Counted from the first letter of the stretch, positions 30,288-40,312 are shown. The stretch: DNA of 64,000 nucleotides from Bellilinea sp034411135 (GCA_034411135.1 DAOUMN010000042.1:1-64000), one strand, 5' to 3'. The notes: generated from the sequence alone by a model not told the origin. A program made the numbers and translations.

Positions 30288-31994
30288 TTATGGTTGGTAT
30301 GGTCCCCATCCGGCTGCTGAAAAGATGGCTTTTAAGAAATCCTGCCGTTCGGCTGGCGTCATTGGACGCGGACGTGAATAATCTTCCAGGTAAGCTGTCA
30401 GCAGCTCGGTGGAGATGTGCTTTCCCTTATAAAACACATGCCGGTCAATAAACTCCTTGCGCGTTCCCTCCGGAATTGTAACCGTATCCACCCACATTTG
30501 GTCGAAAAACAGGTTGCCTAAACCATAATGTATAAATGAATTTCCATAAAATTCCATTGCCATCGGATGATGGGCTTGAGAGCCGCTGACAATGGCCGCC
30601 CCAGCCTGCGCCGGTTTGCGAAAATCCTCCTCCTCGAAATTCAGCACCCAATGCCGGTAGGTCTCGAAGTATTGGAAAGTAAAGATCACAATATAACCTT
30701 CGTTGGTCAACTGGTTCACCCGTTCCTGAATCCATTCATAATCGCAATTTGCTACGCCGGGCAAATTTTCGCCCGCCCAGATATATTCAGGTCCCGCCGG
30801 ATTGCAACCAAGAAAAGCAAAACGATTGCCATTGTGTTCGATGAAAGCCGCGTCCCGTGCGGATTTTTCATCTTCGCCAGCTGCATAATATGCCCAATCA
30901 CGCTGACGGTACAGATCCAGCGAAAACAGCAGCGCGTCCCGTCCCCAATCAACGCCATGATTACCGGTAAGTTCGAGAATATCCGTACCTACATGATCAA
31001 GTAGTTCAATATACTCCGGCTTGCTGCAAAATATCAACGGCATCGGAGACATCTTCGGATCCGGGCATTTCGGCGAGAAGGAAACCTCATTGCTAATGTG
31101 AGTCAGGTCAGCATCGCGCAGCCAAGGAAGAATATCCTCTGCAGGGTAGGTCATTCCCTTTTCCTCCATCCGCACCGCGGTTGCCCGTACCAGGGCGGTG
31201 ACGCCGGTCATCACAAGCACCGTCAACCGGTCGGGTTCCCGGTTACCTCTGGGCAGGGTCAAGTCTCCCTGTTCCAGGAGAAAGTTTAACCGCTTTAGGG
31301 CTGCCGGTTCGCCGCCCCATTTGAAACTTGCGGTTAGAGGATATGCCTGGGGATCGAAGCGATTGCTAATTGGTGATTGCTCCTCCAGTGGAATCACCTT
31401 CCACCGTGGTTCGAGCGCCTCGAAAGGCACAATTGCAAGTACATCCCGCTGCGCCCAGGCTTCTTCAAGCAGGTTTTCTTCCGGCACTATCCTGACCGTT
31501 GCACCGCTTGGCTTTCCAAGCCAGGGGCGCAACGCATCAGCGCTATTCGAACTGACCAGGACGACGGGCAAATCCAGCCTCGAATTCCCCATCCACAGGG
31601 ATTTTAAATCCTCAAACGCTATTTGCTCGATCAGGGAGGAAAACGGGCTAACCAAACAAAATATCCATTGAAACACCGCCTCTTCTGGCTTTGCAGGCTC
31701 AAGCCACAGGTTAGCTGTGCTTCGCTCGCTGATGACTCGAATGAGATTTTGAGCCTGCATACCCTTTACCAACCCCGCCGGCAAGTCCGGCGAGAACCAT
31801 AAACGCAATTCAACCTCCTCGGTCGGCTGCGGACTTAAGGTAGAGGTCGGGATGACATTGGTTGGAGTGGAAATTTTTGGCAGGCTTGGGGTCACACCTT
31901 GCATTTTTTCCTCATGCAACGACGTCGAGGGTATTGGACCGCATCCATTCAATCCCATTAGTACAACCAACCAACCGATCAGTAATCGCTTCAT
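30288..31994 (-). CDS. CapA-family lipoprotein (copy 1)
   Basis: The 568-residue protein begins MKRLLIGWLVVLMGLNGCGP, a lipoprotein signal with the lipid-carrying Cys at 18. Residues about 50-265 resemble a periplasmic binding-protein fold ('LWFSPDLPAGLVKGMQ', 'DVLAIVPFEALEPRWKV'). The C-terminal CapA/metallophosphatase-like domain has 'LRDADLTHISNEVSF', 'DILELTGNHGVDWG' and 'VIFTFQYFETYRHW'. CapA-type domains occur in poly-gamma-glutamate synthesis. ATG 31994 has AGGAG eight bases upstream. It directly follows a paralogue with the same layout. Confidence 0.8.
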   Translation of the reverse strand: MKRLLIGWLVVLMGLNGCGPIPSTSLHEEKMQGVTPSLPKISTPTNVIPTSTLSPQPTEEVELRLWFSPDLPAGLVKGMQAQNLIRVISERSTANLWLEPAKPEEAVFQWIFCLVSPFSSLIEQIAFEDLKSLWMGNSRLDLPVVLVSSNSADALRPWLGKPSGATVRIVPEENLLEEAWAQRDVLAIVPFEALEPRWKVIPLEEQSPISNRFDPQAYPLTASFKWGGEPAALKRLNFLLEQGDLTLPRGNREPDRLTVLVMTGVTALVRATAVRMEEKGMTYPAEDILPWLRDADLTHISNEVSFSPKCPDPKMSPMPLIFCSKPEYIELLDHVGTDILELTGNHGVDWGRDALLFSLDLYRQRDWAYYAAGEDEKSARDAAFIEHNGNRFAFLGCNPAGPEYIWAGENLPGVANCDYEWIQERVNQLTNEGYIVIFTFQYFETYRHWVLNFEEEDFRKPAQAGAAIVSGSQAHHPMAMEFYGNSFIHYGLGNLFFDQMWVDTVTIPEGTRKEFIDRHVFYKGKHISTELLTAYLEDYSRPRPMTPAERQDFLKAIFSAAGWGPYQP

Positions 31995-31999
31995 TGCTC

Positions 32000-33712
32000 T
32001 CACTCCTCTGGCAGCCATCCACTGACACGAAAATATGCTTCCAGCATCTCGGCTCGTTCCTGTGGATTCATGGGGCGCGGGCGGGCGTAATCTTCCAGCA
32101 TGGCGGTCAGCAGTTCAACACCCAGGTATTGCCCATTGTAAAAAATGTGCCGGTCAATGAACTGGCGGCGATGAAGCGGAAACATCTGGTCGAAAAACAG
32201 GTTGCCTAACCCATAATGCATGAACGTATTGCTGATAAAACCAAAGCCGTGCGCCACATGCGCCTGGCTCCCGCTGACAATCACCGCACCCATCCGGGCG
32301 ACCAGTTCAAACTCCTGGCGAGTCAGATTCATCGGCTTTAGGTCTTCCACTTCATAGTGCTGAAAGGTAACAACTGGCAAATACCCCAGACTTGCAAGGT
32401 GCGAAATTTCATTTTGCAGAAAATCAAAATCACACGCCGCCGGACCGGGAGTTTTATCACTTGACCAGATATTTTCCGGTCCCGCCCGGTTGCAGCCGAT
32501 AAAAGCCAGGCGGTTCCCATTGTGTTCGAGCAACAGGGGTTGGCGGGCTTCCTCCGCATTCCGCCCACCACCGTAGTAACGAAATCCTTCGTGGTCATAT
32601 AAATCCAGCGTAAATAAAAACGCTTCTATACCCCAATCCAGCAGATGATTTCCGGTCAGCTCGATCACATCCACGCCAGCGTTATGAAATAATTCAAGAT
32701 ACGTTGGGTTGCTGCAAAATCGTTGTCCTCTACGCAGCGGGACCGCTGGAGGACATTCCTCATAAAAAGAAACTTCATTACTGACGTGGGTAATATCCGC
32801 CCCCCTAAGCCAGCTGCCAATGTCTTCTGCTGGATAATTGACTCCGATTTCCTCCATCCGTTCGGCTGTCTGACGCACCAACGCTGTAGTGCCGGTCAGG
32901 ATCAACGAGGTAAATCGTCCGGCTTCACGGTTGCGGATCGTTTCTGGCACCCGCAGGGCATCCGGTACAGGGGTTCCGATACTGGAATGCCAACCCAAGG
33001 GAATTGTTAATGGGTATTTCTCGGATTCGAATTCCTGATCCAACGGGGACCGTTGATTAACCCGCAGTACCTTCCAGCGCGGTTCAATCTGTTCAAACGG
33101 GATAATAGCCCAGTCATTGCGTTGCTTCCATGACTGTTCGAGCAATTCATCCGCTGCAACCACCCGAACAAACAACGCATCAGGTTTTCCCCACCGGCTG
33201 GAAAGGACAGCATGAGTTTCTGCGGAGAGGATTAGTCGAATCGGATGATCCTTGGCGCTGGGTTTTCCTCTCCATATGCGCATCAATTCAGCAAACGAGA
33301 TGCCGTCAGTCACCGTAGGAAACGGCGCCACCAGAGCATAAACCCACTCCGCCTGTACAAATTGTTCCCTATTCCCCCCATCCAGCGGCTTCAATACCCA
33401 CTCAGGTTTTTGGTTGTCTTGCACCCATTCGACCGAGACGGGAAATGCAAGGCGGTCGATCAATGCCTGCGGCGCAATAGCCGCCACCTCGATACTTTTC
33501 TCTTTGGATGGTGTAGGCGTAAAAATTGGAGGTGATTGGGTTAAGAGGACCTCCGTCGAAGTCGCCAGGGATATTGGAATTAGTGCAGGTTCGTTCGGCT
33601 CAGGCTGACCAGCCCCGGCATTAGCTGGCACGCACGCAGTACAAATCAGCAAAGCAACAAAGATGCTGATCAGCCCGCCATTTTTTAGTACTCGTTCACG
33701 CAATAACAACAC
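32000..33712 (-). CDS. CapA-family lipoprotein (copy 2)
   Basis: The 570-residue paralogue of the next gene has the same three parts: lipoprotein signal ('VALLICTACVPA'), a binding-protein-like region ('NDWAIIPFEQIEPRWKVL') and a CapA domain ('LRGADITHVSNEVSF', 'VDVIELTGNHLLDWG', 'VVTFQHYEVED'). The tandem pair arose by duplication and has diverged strongly. The start is GTG 33712, only six bases after TATAAT on the minus strand with no ribosome-binding site, so the mRNA is probably leaderless. Both are likely anchored outside the cell membrane. Confidence 0.8.
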   Translation of the reverse strand: MLLLRERVLKNGGLISIFVALLICTACVPANAGAGQPEPNEPALIPISLATSTEVLLTQSPPIFTPTPSKEKSIEVAAIAPQALIDRLAFPVSVEWVQDNQKPEWVLKPLDGGNREQFVQAEWVYALVAPFPTVTDGISFAELMRIWRGKPSAKDHPIRLILSAETHAVLSSRWGKPDALFVRVVAADELLEQSWKQRNDWAIIPFEQIEPRWKVLRVNQRSPLDQEFESEKYPLTIPLGWHSSIGTPVPDALRVPETIRNREAGRFTSLILTGTTALVRQTAERMEEIGVNYPAEDIGSWLRGADITHVSNEVSFYEECPPAVPLRRGQRFCSNPTYLELFHNAGVDVIELTGNHLLDWGIEAFLFTLDLYDHEGFRYYGGGRNAEEARQPLLLEHNGNRLAFIGCNRAGPENIWSSDKTPGPAACDFDFLQNEISHLASLGYLPVVTFQHYEVEDLKPMNLTRQEFELVARMGAVIVSGSQAHVAHGFGFISNTFMHYGLGNLFFDQMFPLHRRQFIDRHIFYNGQYLGVELLTAMLEDYARPRPMNPQERAEMLEAYFRVSGWLPEE

Positions 33713-33819
33713 GGCGAAATTATACTACCCGCAAGGTTATATATTGACAGTGAGTTGATAGAGATTGACAGTCGTTCTCGTTATAATAACCTTTGAGAAC
33801 CGACAAGGAAGGAAATCAC

Positions 33820-34980
33820 ATGCGCGAAGTAGCTGTTTTGGGAATTGGTCAAACCAAAATCGATGAACACTGGGACAAATCACTACGCATGCTGGCAGGT
33901 GAAGCAGCCCTGGACGCACTGCAAGATGCTGGCATTAACAGTGTGGACGGGGTATTCGTTGGCAATATGATGTCTGGCTCAGCCAACCGGCAGCAACAGC
34001 TGGGCGCATTCGTTGCAGATTGGATTGGTGTGCGTTACGCCAACGCCATGCATCTTGAATCCGCCTGTAGTTCGGGCGCAGCCGCCTTCCGCGCCGCACT
34101 GTTGGCAGTCGCCTCCGGGGTGATGGACATTGCCCTGGCAGTGGGTGTCGAAAAAATGACCGACTCACCTGGCGACGAAATTACTGCCGAGCTGGCAACT
34201 GCAGCAGATGCAGATTGGGAATCTGGTCAGGGTATCTCATTTGTCGCCTTGAATGCGCTGATCATGCGCCGCTACATGTACGAATTTGGCTGGGCGCCGG
34301 AACATTTTGCGCCTTTTTCAATCAATGCCCATGCCAATGCAGCCCACAATCCAAACGCACGCCTGCGCTCACCCCTCACCGAAAAAGATTACCTCAAAGC
34401 ACCCATGGTCACCCCCCCAATTAATTTGATGGATGCCTCCCCCATGGGTGATGGTGCTGCTGCTGCGATTCTGGTGCCTGTAGAGCTGCTCAATCGCTTC
34501 CCTCCCCGCACCGTGGTTAAGGTGCTCGCATCTGCCGCGGCTACAGACACCATGTCGGTTCACTCTCGCAAAGTTCCGCTGCACCTTAGCGCTGCTGAAA
34601 AGTCTGCCCTACAAGCTTACCAGCAGGCAGGCTTGAAACCCGCGGATATTGACGTTTTCGAACTACACGATGCCTTTACCATCATAGCAGCCCTATCGCT
34701 CGAAGCAAGCGGATTCGCAGAAAAAGGGCAGGCACCTCGCCTGGCACTGGATGGCGAGATTCGCCCAACCGGCAAGGTACCCATTGCCACCCGCGGTGGG
34801 CTAAAGGCTCGCGGTCACCCGGTCGGCGCTACAGGGATGTACCAACTGGTTGAAGTGGTACAGCAGCTGCGCGGAGAATGTGGCGATACTCAGGTGGCTG
34901 ATGCCGCCATCGGCATGGCGCAAAACATTGGCGGTAGCGGTTCGAATATCATCACCCACATTCTGGGACGCATGTATTGA
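33820..34980 (+). CDS. Thiolase-family acyl-CoA acetyltransferase
   Basis: The 386-residue enzyme resembles SCP-x-type thiolases. It has 'MREVAVLGIGQTKIDE' at the N-terminus, the nucleophile Cys in 'HLESACSSGAAAFRAALLAV', 'VFELHDAFTIIAAL' (the N-E-A-F region altered to H-D-A-F, as in SCP-x members) and 'GGLKARGHPVGATGMYQLVE' with the catalytic His. It lacks a second conserved Cys in the usual C-x-G motif, so it may act in degradative or condensing chemistry on unusual acyl-CoAs. AAGGAAGG precedes ATG 33820. Confidence 0.82.
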   Translation: MREVAVLGIGQTKIDEHWDKSLRMLAGEAALDALQDAGINSVDGVFVGNMMSGSANRQQQLGAFVADWIGVRYANAMHLESACSSGAAAFRAALLAVASGVMDIALAVGVEKMTDSPGDEITAELATAADADWESGQGISFVALNALIMRRYMYEFGWAPEHFAPFSINAHANAAHNPNARLRSPLTEKDYLKAPMVTPPINLMDASPMGDGAAAAILVPVELLNRFPPRTVVKVLASAAATDTMSVHSRKVPLHLSAAEKSALQAYQQAGLKPADIDVFELHDAFTIIAALSLEASGFAEKGQAPRLALDGEIRPTGKVPIATRGGLKARGHPVGATGMYQLVEVVQQLRGECGDTQVADAAIGMAQNIGGSGSNIITHILGRMY

Positions 34981-34986
34981 TCGTGT

Positions 34987-35020
34987 AGGGTGTTTTCGAG
35001 AATAGGATCGAAAACACCCT
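34987..35020 (+). terminator. Intrinsic terminator after thiolase gene
   Basis: A 13-bp stem, AGGGTGTTTTCGA with TCGAAAACACCCT, with an 8-base loop and followed by TTCCCT, lies seven bases after the thiolase stop codon. Confidence 0.75.
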
Positions 35021-35075
35021 TTCCCTAATCTGCTTCTCATCAGTACAATTCAACCATCCTAATCTTATAGAATGG

Positions 35076-35957
35076 ATGGAAATTATGCCGCAAATTCATC
35101 AAGAAACGCTGGTCGAATTTCGCCGAAAAACCTTTCGGTTGAACGATCAAGACCGTTTGCGTACCCAACAACAGGCAATTGATTTTGTCAACCAGCGCGG
35201 ATTCATCTTCTTCTGGCCCATACAGGGAACCATTCTGCCCAGTCTGTGGACGGCAGTCGCCGGTGAACGCCCGGTGGCGGATGAGCACGATGACCCTGGT
35301 CATGTTACCTGGGGGTGGAAGGATGAGCTGCTTGGAAAGAAGGTTTGGTACTACGCCCGTATATTGCGCCGGAAAAACACCATCCTTTCATTAGAATGCC
35401 TTCCGTATTTTTATGCCCTCTCTCCAAATTATGGCGATCCCGAACAGGACTACCTCGAGCAATACGAAGTGGGTTTGCTCACGCAGGAAGCCAGGCAAGT
35501 CTATGAAGCCCTCCTGCGCGAAGGTCCACTGGATACGATTTCGTTGCGAAAAGCCGCCCGGCTTTCCAGCGCTGAAAGCACATCCCGCTTTAACCGAGCG
35601 TTGGATATCTTGCAGGTTGAATTCAAGGTGTTGCCAATCGGTATTGCCCAGGCAGGCGCCTGGCGGTATGCGTTTATCTATGATCTGGTGCACCGCGAAT
35701 TTCCGCTCCTGATTGAACAAGCTAGGCTGATTAGCGAGCAGCATGCCCGCACCCACATCTTAACCCGGTACTTCGAGTCGGTTGGCGCTGCGACAGAACA
35801 ACAAATCCGTTTGATATTGAACTGGCGCAACGAGGAAATTAACCGGACGCTGCAAATATTGATTAACGGCGGTCTGTTGGTGGATCAAGTTTCGGTTGGA
35901 AATCAGCCCCACCCTCACTACGCACTCAAACGATTGGCAGGTGAATTCACCGCTTAG
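35076..35957 (+). CDS. Winged-helix protein, AlkZ/YcaQ-related
   Basis: The 293-residue product has features of the HTH_42 (AlkZ/YcaQ) DNA glycosylase group: 'QQQAIDFVNQRGFIFFWPI' at the N-terminus, a middle segment 'DDPGHVTWGWKDELLGKKVWYY', and several winged-helix units ('GPLDTISLRKAARLS', 'GAATEQQIRLILNWRNEEI'). It is shorter than full glycosylases and I do not see the QxQ/QxD catalytic motif clearly, so it may be a related DNA-binding protein without activity. Starts at 35076 and 35085 are both possible. Confidence 0.55.
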   Translation: MEIMPQIHQETLVEFRRKTFRLNDQDRLRTQQQAIDFVNQRGFIFFWPIQGTILPSLWTAVAGERPVADEHDDPGHVTWGWKDELLGKKVWYYARILRRKNTILSLECLPYFYALSPNYGDPEQDYLEQYEVGLLTQEARQVYEALLREGPLDTISLRKAARLSSAESTSRFNRALDILQVEFKVLPIGIAQAGAWRYAFIYDLVHREFPLLIEQARLISEQHARTHILTRYFESVGAATEQQIRLILNWRNEEINRTLQILINGGLLVDQVSVGNQPHPHYALKRLAGEFTA

Positions 35958-36015
35958 GACTCTGATAAGAGTATAATAAATCATCTCATTTGAACGCCAA
36001 AAAAAGGAGTGACGG

Positions 36016-39000
36016 ATGGAATTCCACGTTTCCCGCCAGGCTCGCGACCGATACGATTTCGACACAACCCTTTTTTCGTTCAATGGGAATGTTGTCTTTG
36101 CCAATTTTCACGCTGCGCGCCAGTTCGCTCAAAAGATGAATAACCAGCGCGATCTGGTCAACTTTCCTGAAAAAGCGGTCAAAGCTGGGCAAATTAACGC
36201 CATGGGATTGATTGACGAAATTCTCCACCTGGTCGTTGCCCAATACCGCTCTCAGAAGAATCCGCAAGTCATGGAACAGGCGCTGGTGGAATTAGAAAAA
36301 GCACTCGGTAAAGAGAAACTCGAAGCGATCTTGCTTTTGTTCACCCAGGAATTCCCTCCGCTGGTAGTGTACAGGCGAGAAATCAGTCCTCAAGAATATC
36401 TTGCCGGACGATCAGAAAGCGGATCAAACCGCGCTAACACATTGGAAGAAATTCTTCTCCTTTGGATTTCGAATAAAAACCCCGCCCTCTCACCATACAT
36501 CGAACTATTCGATGATGACCCCATCAGCCGCGGAAGTGAATATCTGCGCGCCTTGCAGGAACTATATGCCTTCTTCGATACCCAACCACGCTTTGGTCCT
36601 GATATGCAGAACCTGATCGACCTGCTGCGCGCGCCCGCCCTTGCCCATCCTTATTCACTTACCGACCAGTTAGAATATATCCGACGCCGCTGGTCGGATT
36701 TGATCGGACGCTATTTGTACCGCCTGCTCGGCAGCCTCGACCTTATTAAAGAAGAAGAAAAACTACCCTTCATGGGGCCCGGACCAGTGGAAATCCCTGC
36801 GTTCGACCGCCTCGCCGTGGAAGGCGAGCCTGAAAATTTCAGCCCTGACCGCGATTGGATGCCCAGTCTGGTGCTGATCGCCAAAAATTCCTACGTCTGG
36901 CTTGACCAGCTCAGTAAAAAATATCAGCGCCCCATCAACCGGCTTGACCAAATCCCCGACGAGGAACTGACGCAACTGGCAGAATGGGGTTTTACCGGTT
37001 TATGGTTGATCGGTTTATGGGAACGCAGCTCCGCCTCGGCACGTATCAAGCAACTTTGTGGTAACCCGGAAGCCATCGCATCGGCTTATTCATTGGCAGG
37101 CTATACCATTGCCGCCGATCTGGGTGGAGAAGAAGCCTATCGGAATTTGCGCGACCGCGCCTGGAAATACCATATACGGCTCGCTTCCGACATGGTCCCC
37201 AATCACATGGGAATCGATTCATCCTGGGTGATCGAACACCCGGATTGGTTCATCTCGCTGGATTATAGCCCTTTCCCCTCGTATTCTTTCTCGGGTCCGG
37301 ATTTATCCAGTCATCCCGGTATCGAAATCTTGCTTGAAGACCATTATTACACTCGCAGTGATGCCGCAGTGGTGTTCAAACGCATCGACCGCAACACCGG
37401 TCAGGAAAAGTATATCTACCATGGCAATGACGGCACAACCATGCCATGGAACGATACCGCTCAGCTCAATTATCTCAACCCGCAAGTACGTGAAGCGGTC
37501 ATTCAAACCATACTGGAAGTCGCCCGCCGTTTTCCCATCATCCGCTTTGATGCCGCCATGACGCTCGCAAAGCGCCATTACCAGCGCCTGTGGTTTCCAG
37601 AACCCGGCACCGGCGGCGCCATTCCATCCCGCGCCGACTATGGGTTAACCAAAGAACAATTCGACCGCTTGATGCCCGTAGAGTTTTGGCGCGAGGTCGT
37701 TGAGCGAGTCGCCCAGGAAGCTCCGGATACTCTCTTGCTGGCAGAAGCTTTTTGGCTAATGGAAGGATACTTTGTGCGCACGCTGGGCATGCACCGGGTG
37801 TACAACTCCGCTTTTATGAACATGCTGCGCAACGAAGACAATGCTGGATACCGAAAATTGATCAAAAGTACCATTGAATTTGAGCCCGAAATACTCAAGC
37901 GTTATGTGAATTTTATGAACAATCCGGATGAACGTACGGCAGTTGATCAATTCGGCAAGGGAGATAAGTATTTCGGTATCTGCATTCTCATGTCCACCCT
38001 GCCGGGATTGCCAATGTTCGGACATGGTCAAATCGAAGGGTATTCCGAAAAGTACGGCATGGAATTTCGCCGCGCTTATTGGGACGAAAAACCTGACCCA
38101 TACCTGATTGAGCGGCATAAACGCCAAGTTTTTCCGATTTTGCACAAACGCCCGCTCTTTGCTGGGGTGGACAACTTCTTGTTGTATGACTTCTTCACTG
38201 CAGGCGGCTGGGTTAACGAAGACGTGTTCGCCTATTCTAACCGGCTCGGCAACGAGCGGGCACTGGTCGTGGTGCACAATAAATTTGCCGAAACAGAAGG
38301 ATGGATCCGCTTTTCTGCTGGCTACCGCGCCAAACAGAGCGATGGTGGAAAATTAACCCAACGTTCGTTGATCGAAGGTTTGGGGTTTTCTGGACGAGAG
38401 AACCATTACCTGCTCTTTCGCGACCTGCTGGAAGGTCAAGAATACATCCGTCCTGCCAGTGAATTGGCGCAAAAAGGATTGCACCTTCAACTTAACGCCT
38501 ACCGTGCGCACGTATTCTCCGACTTTCGCGAAGTCCACGATGACGAATTTGGCTCCTACCGTATGCTGTGCGATTATCTGAACGGGCGTGGTGTTCCTAG
38601 CATTGAGGAGGCGCTGCGCGAATTGTTGCTCGCCCCAATCATCCGCCCCTACCGTGAAATCATCAACAGCGGCTACCTCAATTATTTACTGAACCAACGA
38701 ATAACCAGCGAGGAAGATATCTTCTCCGAAAAAATCCTGGATGAAGCGGCTACAAAACTGGATCACCTATGCGATGGCATTCACGCTATGACGGGTTTTA
38801 ATGCCAACCGGGACATAATCCGCACTGGAGTGCGTCGTCAGGTGGAGTTGATCCTCCAGCTGAATGCACCGGAAAAACTGCTGCCGTTACCCGGTCGCAC
38901 TCGCCACACCCAGGCATTGCAATTCATCCAGGCTGGTTTGGAAAACCACCCCGACCGGTGGTTGGTGTTGCTGGTATTTGTATTTCTCAACCAATTAGGG

Positions 39001-39492
39001 ATGCTATCTGGAAAGGATAACAGCGAGGAGCAAATACTAACCTGGATTGAGGAATGGCACCTCACCGAACCATTGCAGGAAATTGCCCATGCAATCGGCG
39101 TCGATCCTGCATCCATGTGGAAAATATCCCCCACATTGCGAATGTTGATTGCTCACCAGAACTGGTTCAAAAAGTGGGGACTGCTGCCTACCCCGCGCAT
39201 TTTGGAAAACTGGTTGTCCGACTTGGAGGTACAACGCTACATAGGAGTTAACCGGTATAAGGACGTGCTCTGGTTCAACCATGAAGGTTTCGAGTCATTT
39301 GTTTGGTGGATGACCACACTGGCGCTGATTGACACCGTCCGCCGTCCAGATGCCAGCCGGGCTGACTTGCTTGAAGCGTTGCTGGGTGGCTTTGAGATCG
39401 CTCAAAAATTACTCCAGGCAGAAGAGTCCTCCGCTTACCAGATCGTCAAGTTGATCGACAATCTTAAGGAATTGGAAAGCGAAACCGCGTAG
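36016..39492 (+). CDS. Large alpha-amylase-family (GH13) enzyme
   Basis: This 1158-residue protein holds a GH13 barrel in its middle (about 290-830) with long flanks. Region I is 'ASDMVPNHMGID', region II 'FPIIRFDAAMTLAKR' (nucleophile Asp), region III 'TLLLAEAFW' (acid/base Glu) and region IV 'YVNFMNNPDERTA', where the usual His-Asp is replaced by Pro-Asp. The helical N-terminus (1-280) and C-terminus (870-1158) have no recognised domain and no signal peptide, so it is cytoplasmic. A role in glycogen or trehalose-type alpha-glucan metabolism is likely. AAGGAG lies before the ATG, and the next gene starts 10 bases after the stop. Confidence 0.8.
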   Translation: MEFHVSRQARDRYDFDTTLFSFNGNVVFANFHAARQFAQKMNNQRDLVNFPEKAVKAGQINAMGLIDEILHLVVAQYRSQKNPQVMEQALVELEKALGKEKLEAILLLFTQEFPPLVVYRREISPQEYLAGRSESGSNRANTLEEILLLWISNKNPALSPYIELFDDDPISRGSEYLRALQELYAFFDTQPRFGPDMQNLIDLLRAPALAHPYSLTDQLEYIRRRWSDLIGRYLYRLLGSLDLIKEEEKLPFMGPGPVEIPAFDRLAVEGEPENFSPDRDWMPSLVLIAKNSYVWLDQLSKKYQRPINRLDQIPDEELTQLAEWGFTGLWLIGLWERSSASARIKQLCGNPEAIASAYSLAGYTIAADLGGEEAYRNLRDRAWKYHIRLASDMVPNHMGIDSSWVIEHPDWFISLDYSPFPSYSFSGPDLSSHPGIEILLEDHYYTRSDAAVVFKRIDRNTGQEKYIYHGNDGTTMPWNDTAQLNYLNPQVREAVIQTILEVARRFPIIRFDAAMTLAKRHYQRLWFPEPGTGGAIPSRADYGLTKEQFDRLMPVEFWREVVERVAQEAPDTLLLAEAFWLMEGYFVRTLGMHRVYNSAFMNMLRNEDNAGYRKLIKSTIEFEPEILKRYVNFMNNPDERTAVDQFGKGDKYFGICILMSTLPGLPMFGHGQIEGYSEKYGMEFRRAYWDEKPDPYLIERHKRQVFPILHKRPLFAGVDNFLLYDFFTAGGWVNEDVFAYSNRLGNERALVVVHNKFAETEGWIRFSAGYRAKQSDGGKLTQRSLIEGLGFSGRENHYLLFRDLLEGQEYIRPASELAQKGLHLQLNAYRAHVFSDFREVHDDEFGSYRMLCDYLNGRGVPSIEEALRELLLAPIIRPYREIINSGYLNYLLNQRITSEEDIFSEKILDEAATKLDHLCDGIHAMTGFNANRDIIRTGVRRQVELILQLNAPEKLLPLPGRTRHTQALQFIQAGLENHPDRWLVLLVFVFLNQLGMLSGKDNSEEQILTWIEEWHLTEPLQEIAHAIGVDPASMWKISPTLRMLIAHQNWFKKWGLLPTPRILENWLSDLEVQRYIGVNRYKDVLWFNHEGFESFVWWMTTLALIDTVRRPDASRADLLEALLGGFEIAQKLLQAEESSAYQIVKLIDNLKELESETA

Positions 39493-39502
39493 AGGTATGT
39501 TC

Positions 39503-39865
39503 ATGAATGATTTGAGCCACGAGCGATGCATTCATCCCCAACGTGGGACTGCGCCACTCAGCCGCCAAGAAATTGATCAATGGCTGCCGCTGCTGCCAGG
39601 ATGGGAATTAATCGAGATCGACGGAATTACGAGATTGCAACAAACATTTCGCTTTAAGAATTACCTGCGTTTGCTGGAATTTGCTCAACAGCTAGGCACC
39701 AGGGCTGAAGAGCAGGATCATCACCCGCGCATGATCGTCGAATGGGGCAAAATAACCATCCAATGGTGGACACACACCGTCAACGGTTTGCACCGTAACG
39801 ATTTCATCATGGCAGCTGTCACCGATAAACTTTTCCACTCGTTTTCAACGATCGACTCTACCTGA
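39503..39865 (+). CDS. phhB: Pterin-4a-carbinolamine dehydratase
   Basis: The 120-residue protein shows the family signature: 'EEQDHHPRMIVEWGKITIQW' followed by 'WTHTVNGLHRNDFIMA', with the catalytic histidines. It dehydrates 4a-hydroxytetrahydropterin to recycle the cofactor of aromatic amino acid hydroxylases; some bacterial members have other roles in pterin metabolism. ATG 39503 is used because GAGG lies seven bases upstream; the frame start at 39497 is too close to it. It may be co-transcribed with the large GH13 gene, without an obvious functional link. Confidence 0.88.
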   Translation: MNDLSHERCIHPQRGTAPLSRQEIDQWLPLLPGWELIEIDGITRLQQTFRFKNYLRLLEFAQQLGTRAEEQDHHPRMIVEWGKITIQWWTHTVNGLHRNDFIMAAVTDKLFHSFSTIDST

Positions 39866-39883
39866 CGAAGAAGAGGTGATATC

Positions 39884-40312
39884 ATGGGACATCTTGTACG
39901 CGACTGGATGAGCAGCCCGGTGGTTGTGATCGATCCGGATAGCAGTGTTTCCTATGCCATGACCTTGATGCGCCGCCGGAATATTCACAGCCTAGTGGTG
40001 ATCATCACGGAAGAGATTCATACCAACTTCGGCATCCTGACAACCACCGATATTCGAGACAAGATCATCGCCGCTTCGCGTAATCCCGCAGAAACGACTG
40101 TTCGGGAAATCATGTCCATGCCGGTGCAAGTTGCCCACCCGGAATGGACACTAACCGAGTGTTCACAAAAAATGCAACAAAAGAATATCCACCACCTGCC
40201 GGTTGTGGATGAAAAAAACAATCTGATCGGCCTGATCTCGGCTACGGATCTGTTCATCGCCGCCGAGGAAATCGGTTGGGAGGCTGGCAAACAGTCAAAA
40301 TTTTCAGATTGA
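39884..40312 (+). CDS. CBS-domain pair protein
   Basis: The 142-residue product consists of two CBS motifs: 'VRDWMSSPVVVIDPDSSVSY' with 'GILTTTDIRDKII', then 'VREIMSMPVQVAHPEWTLTE' with 'HHLPVVDEKNNLIGLISATD'. Such pairs bind adenine nucleotides and act as energy or second-messenger sensors. No effector domain is attached. AGAGG precedes the ATG. It overlaps the convergent GH13 gene by nine bases. Confidence 0.88.
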   Translation: MGHLVRDWMSSPVVVIDPDSSVSYAMTLMRRRNIHSLVVIITEEIHTNFGILTTTDIRDKIIAASRNPAETTVREIMSMPVQVAHPEWTLTECSQKMQQKNIHHLPVVDEKNNLIGLISATDLFIAAEEIGWEAGKQSKFSD

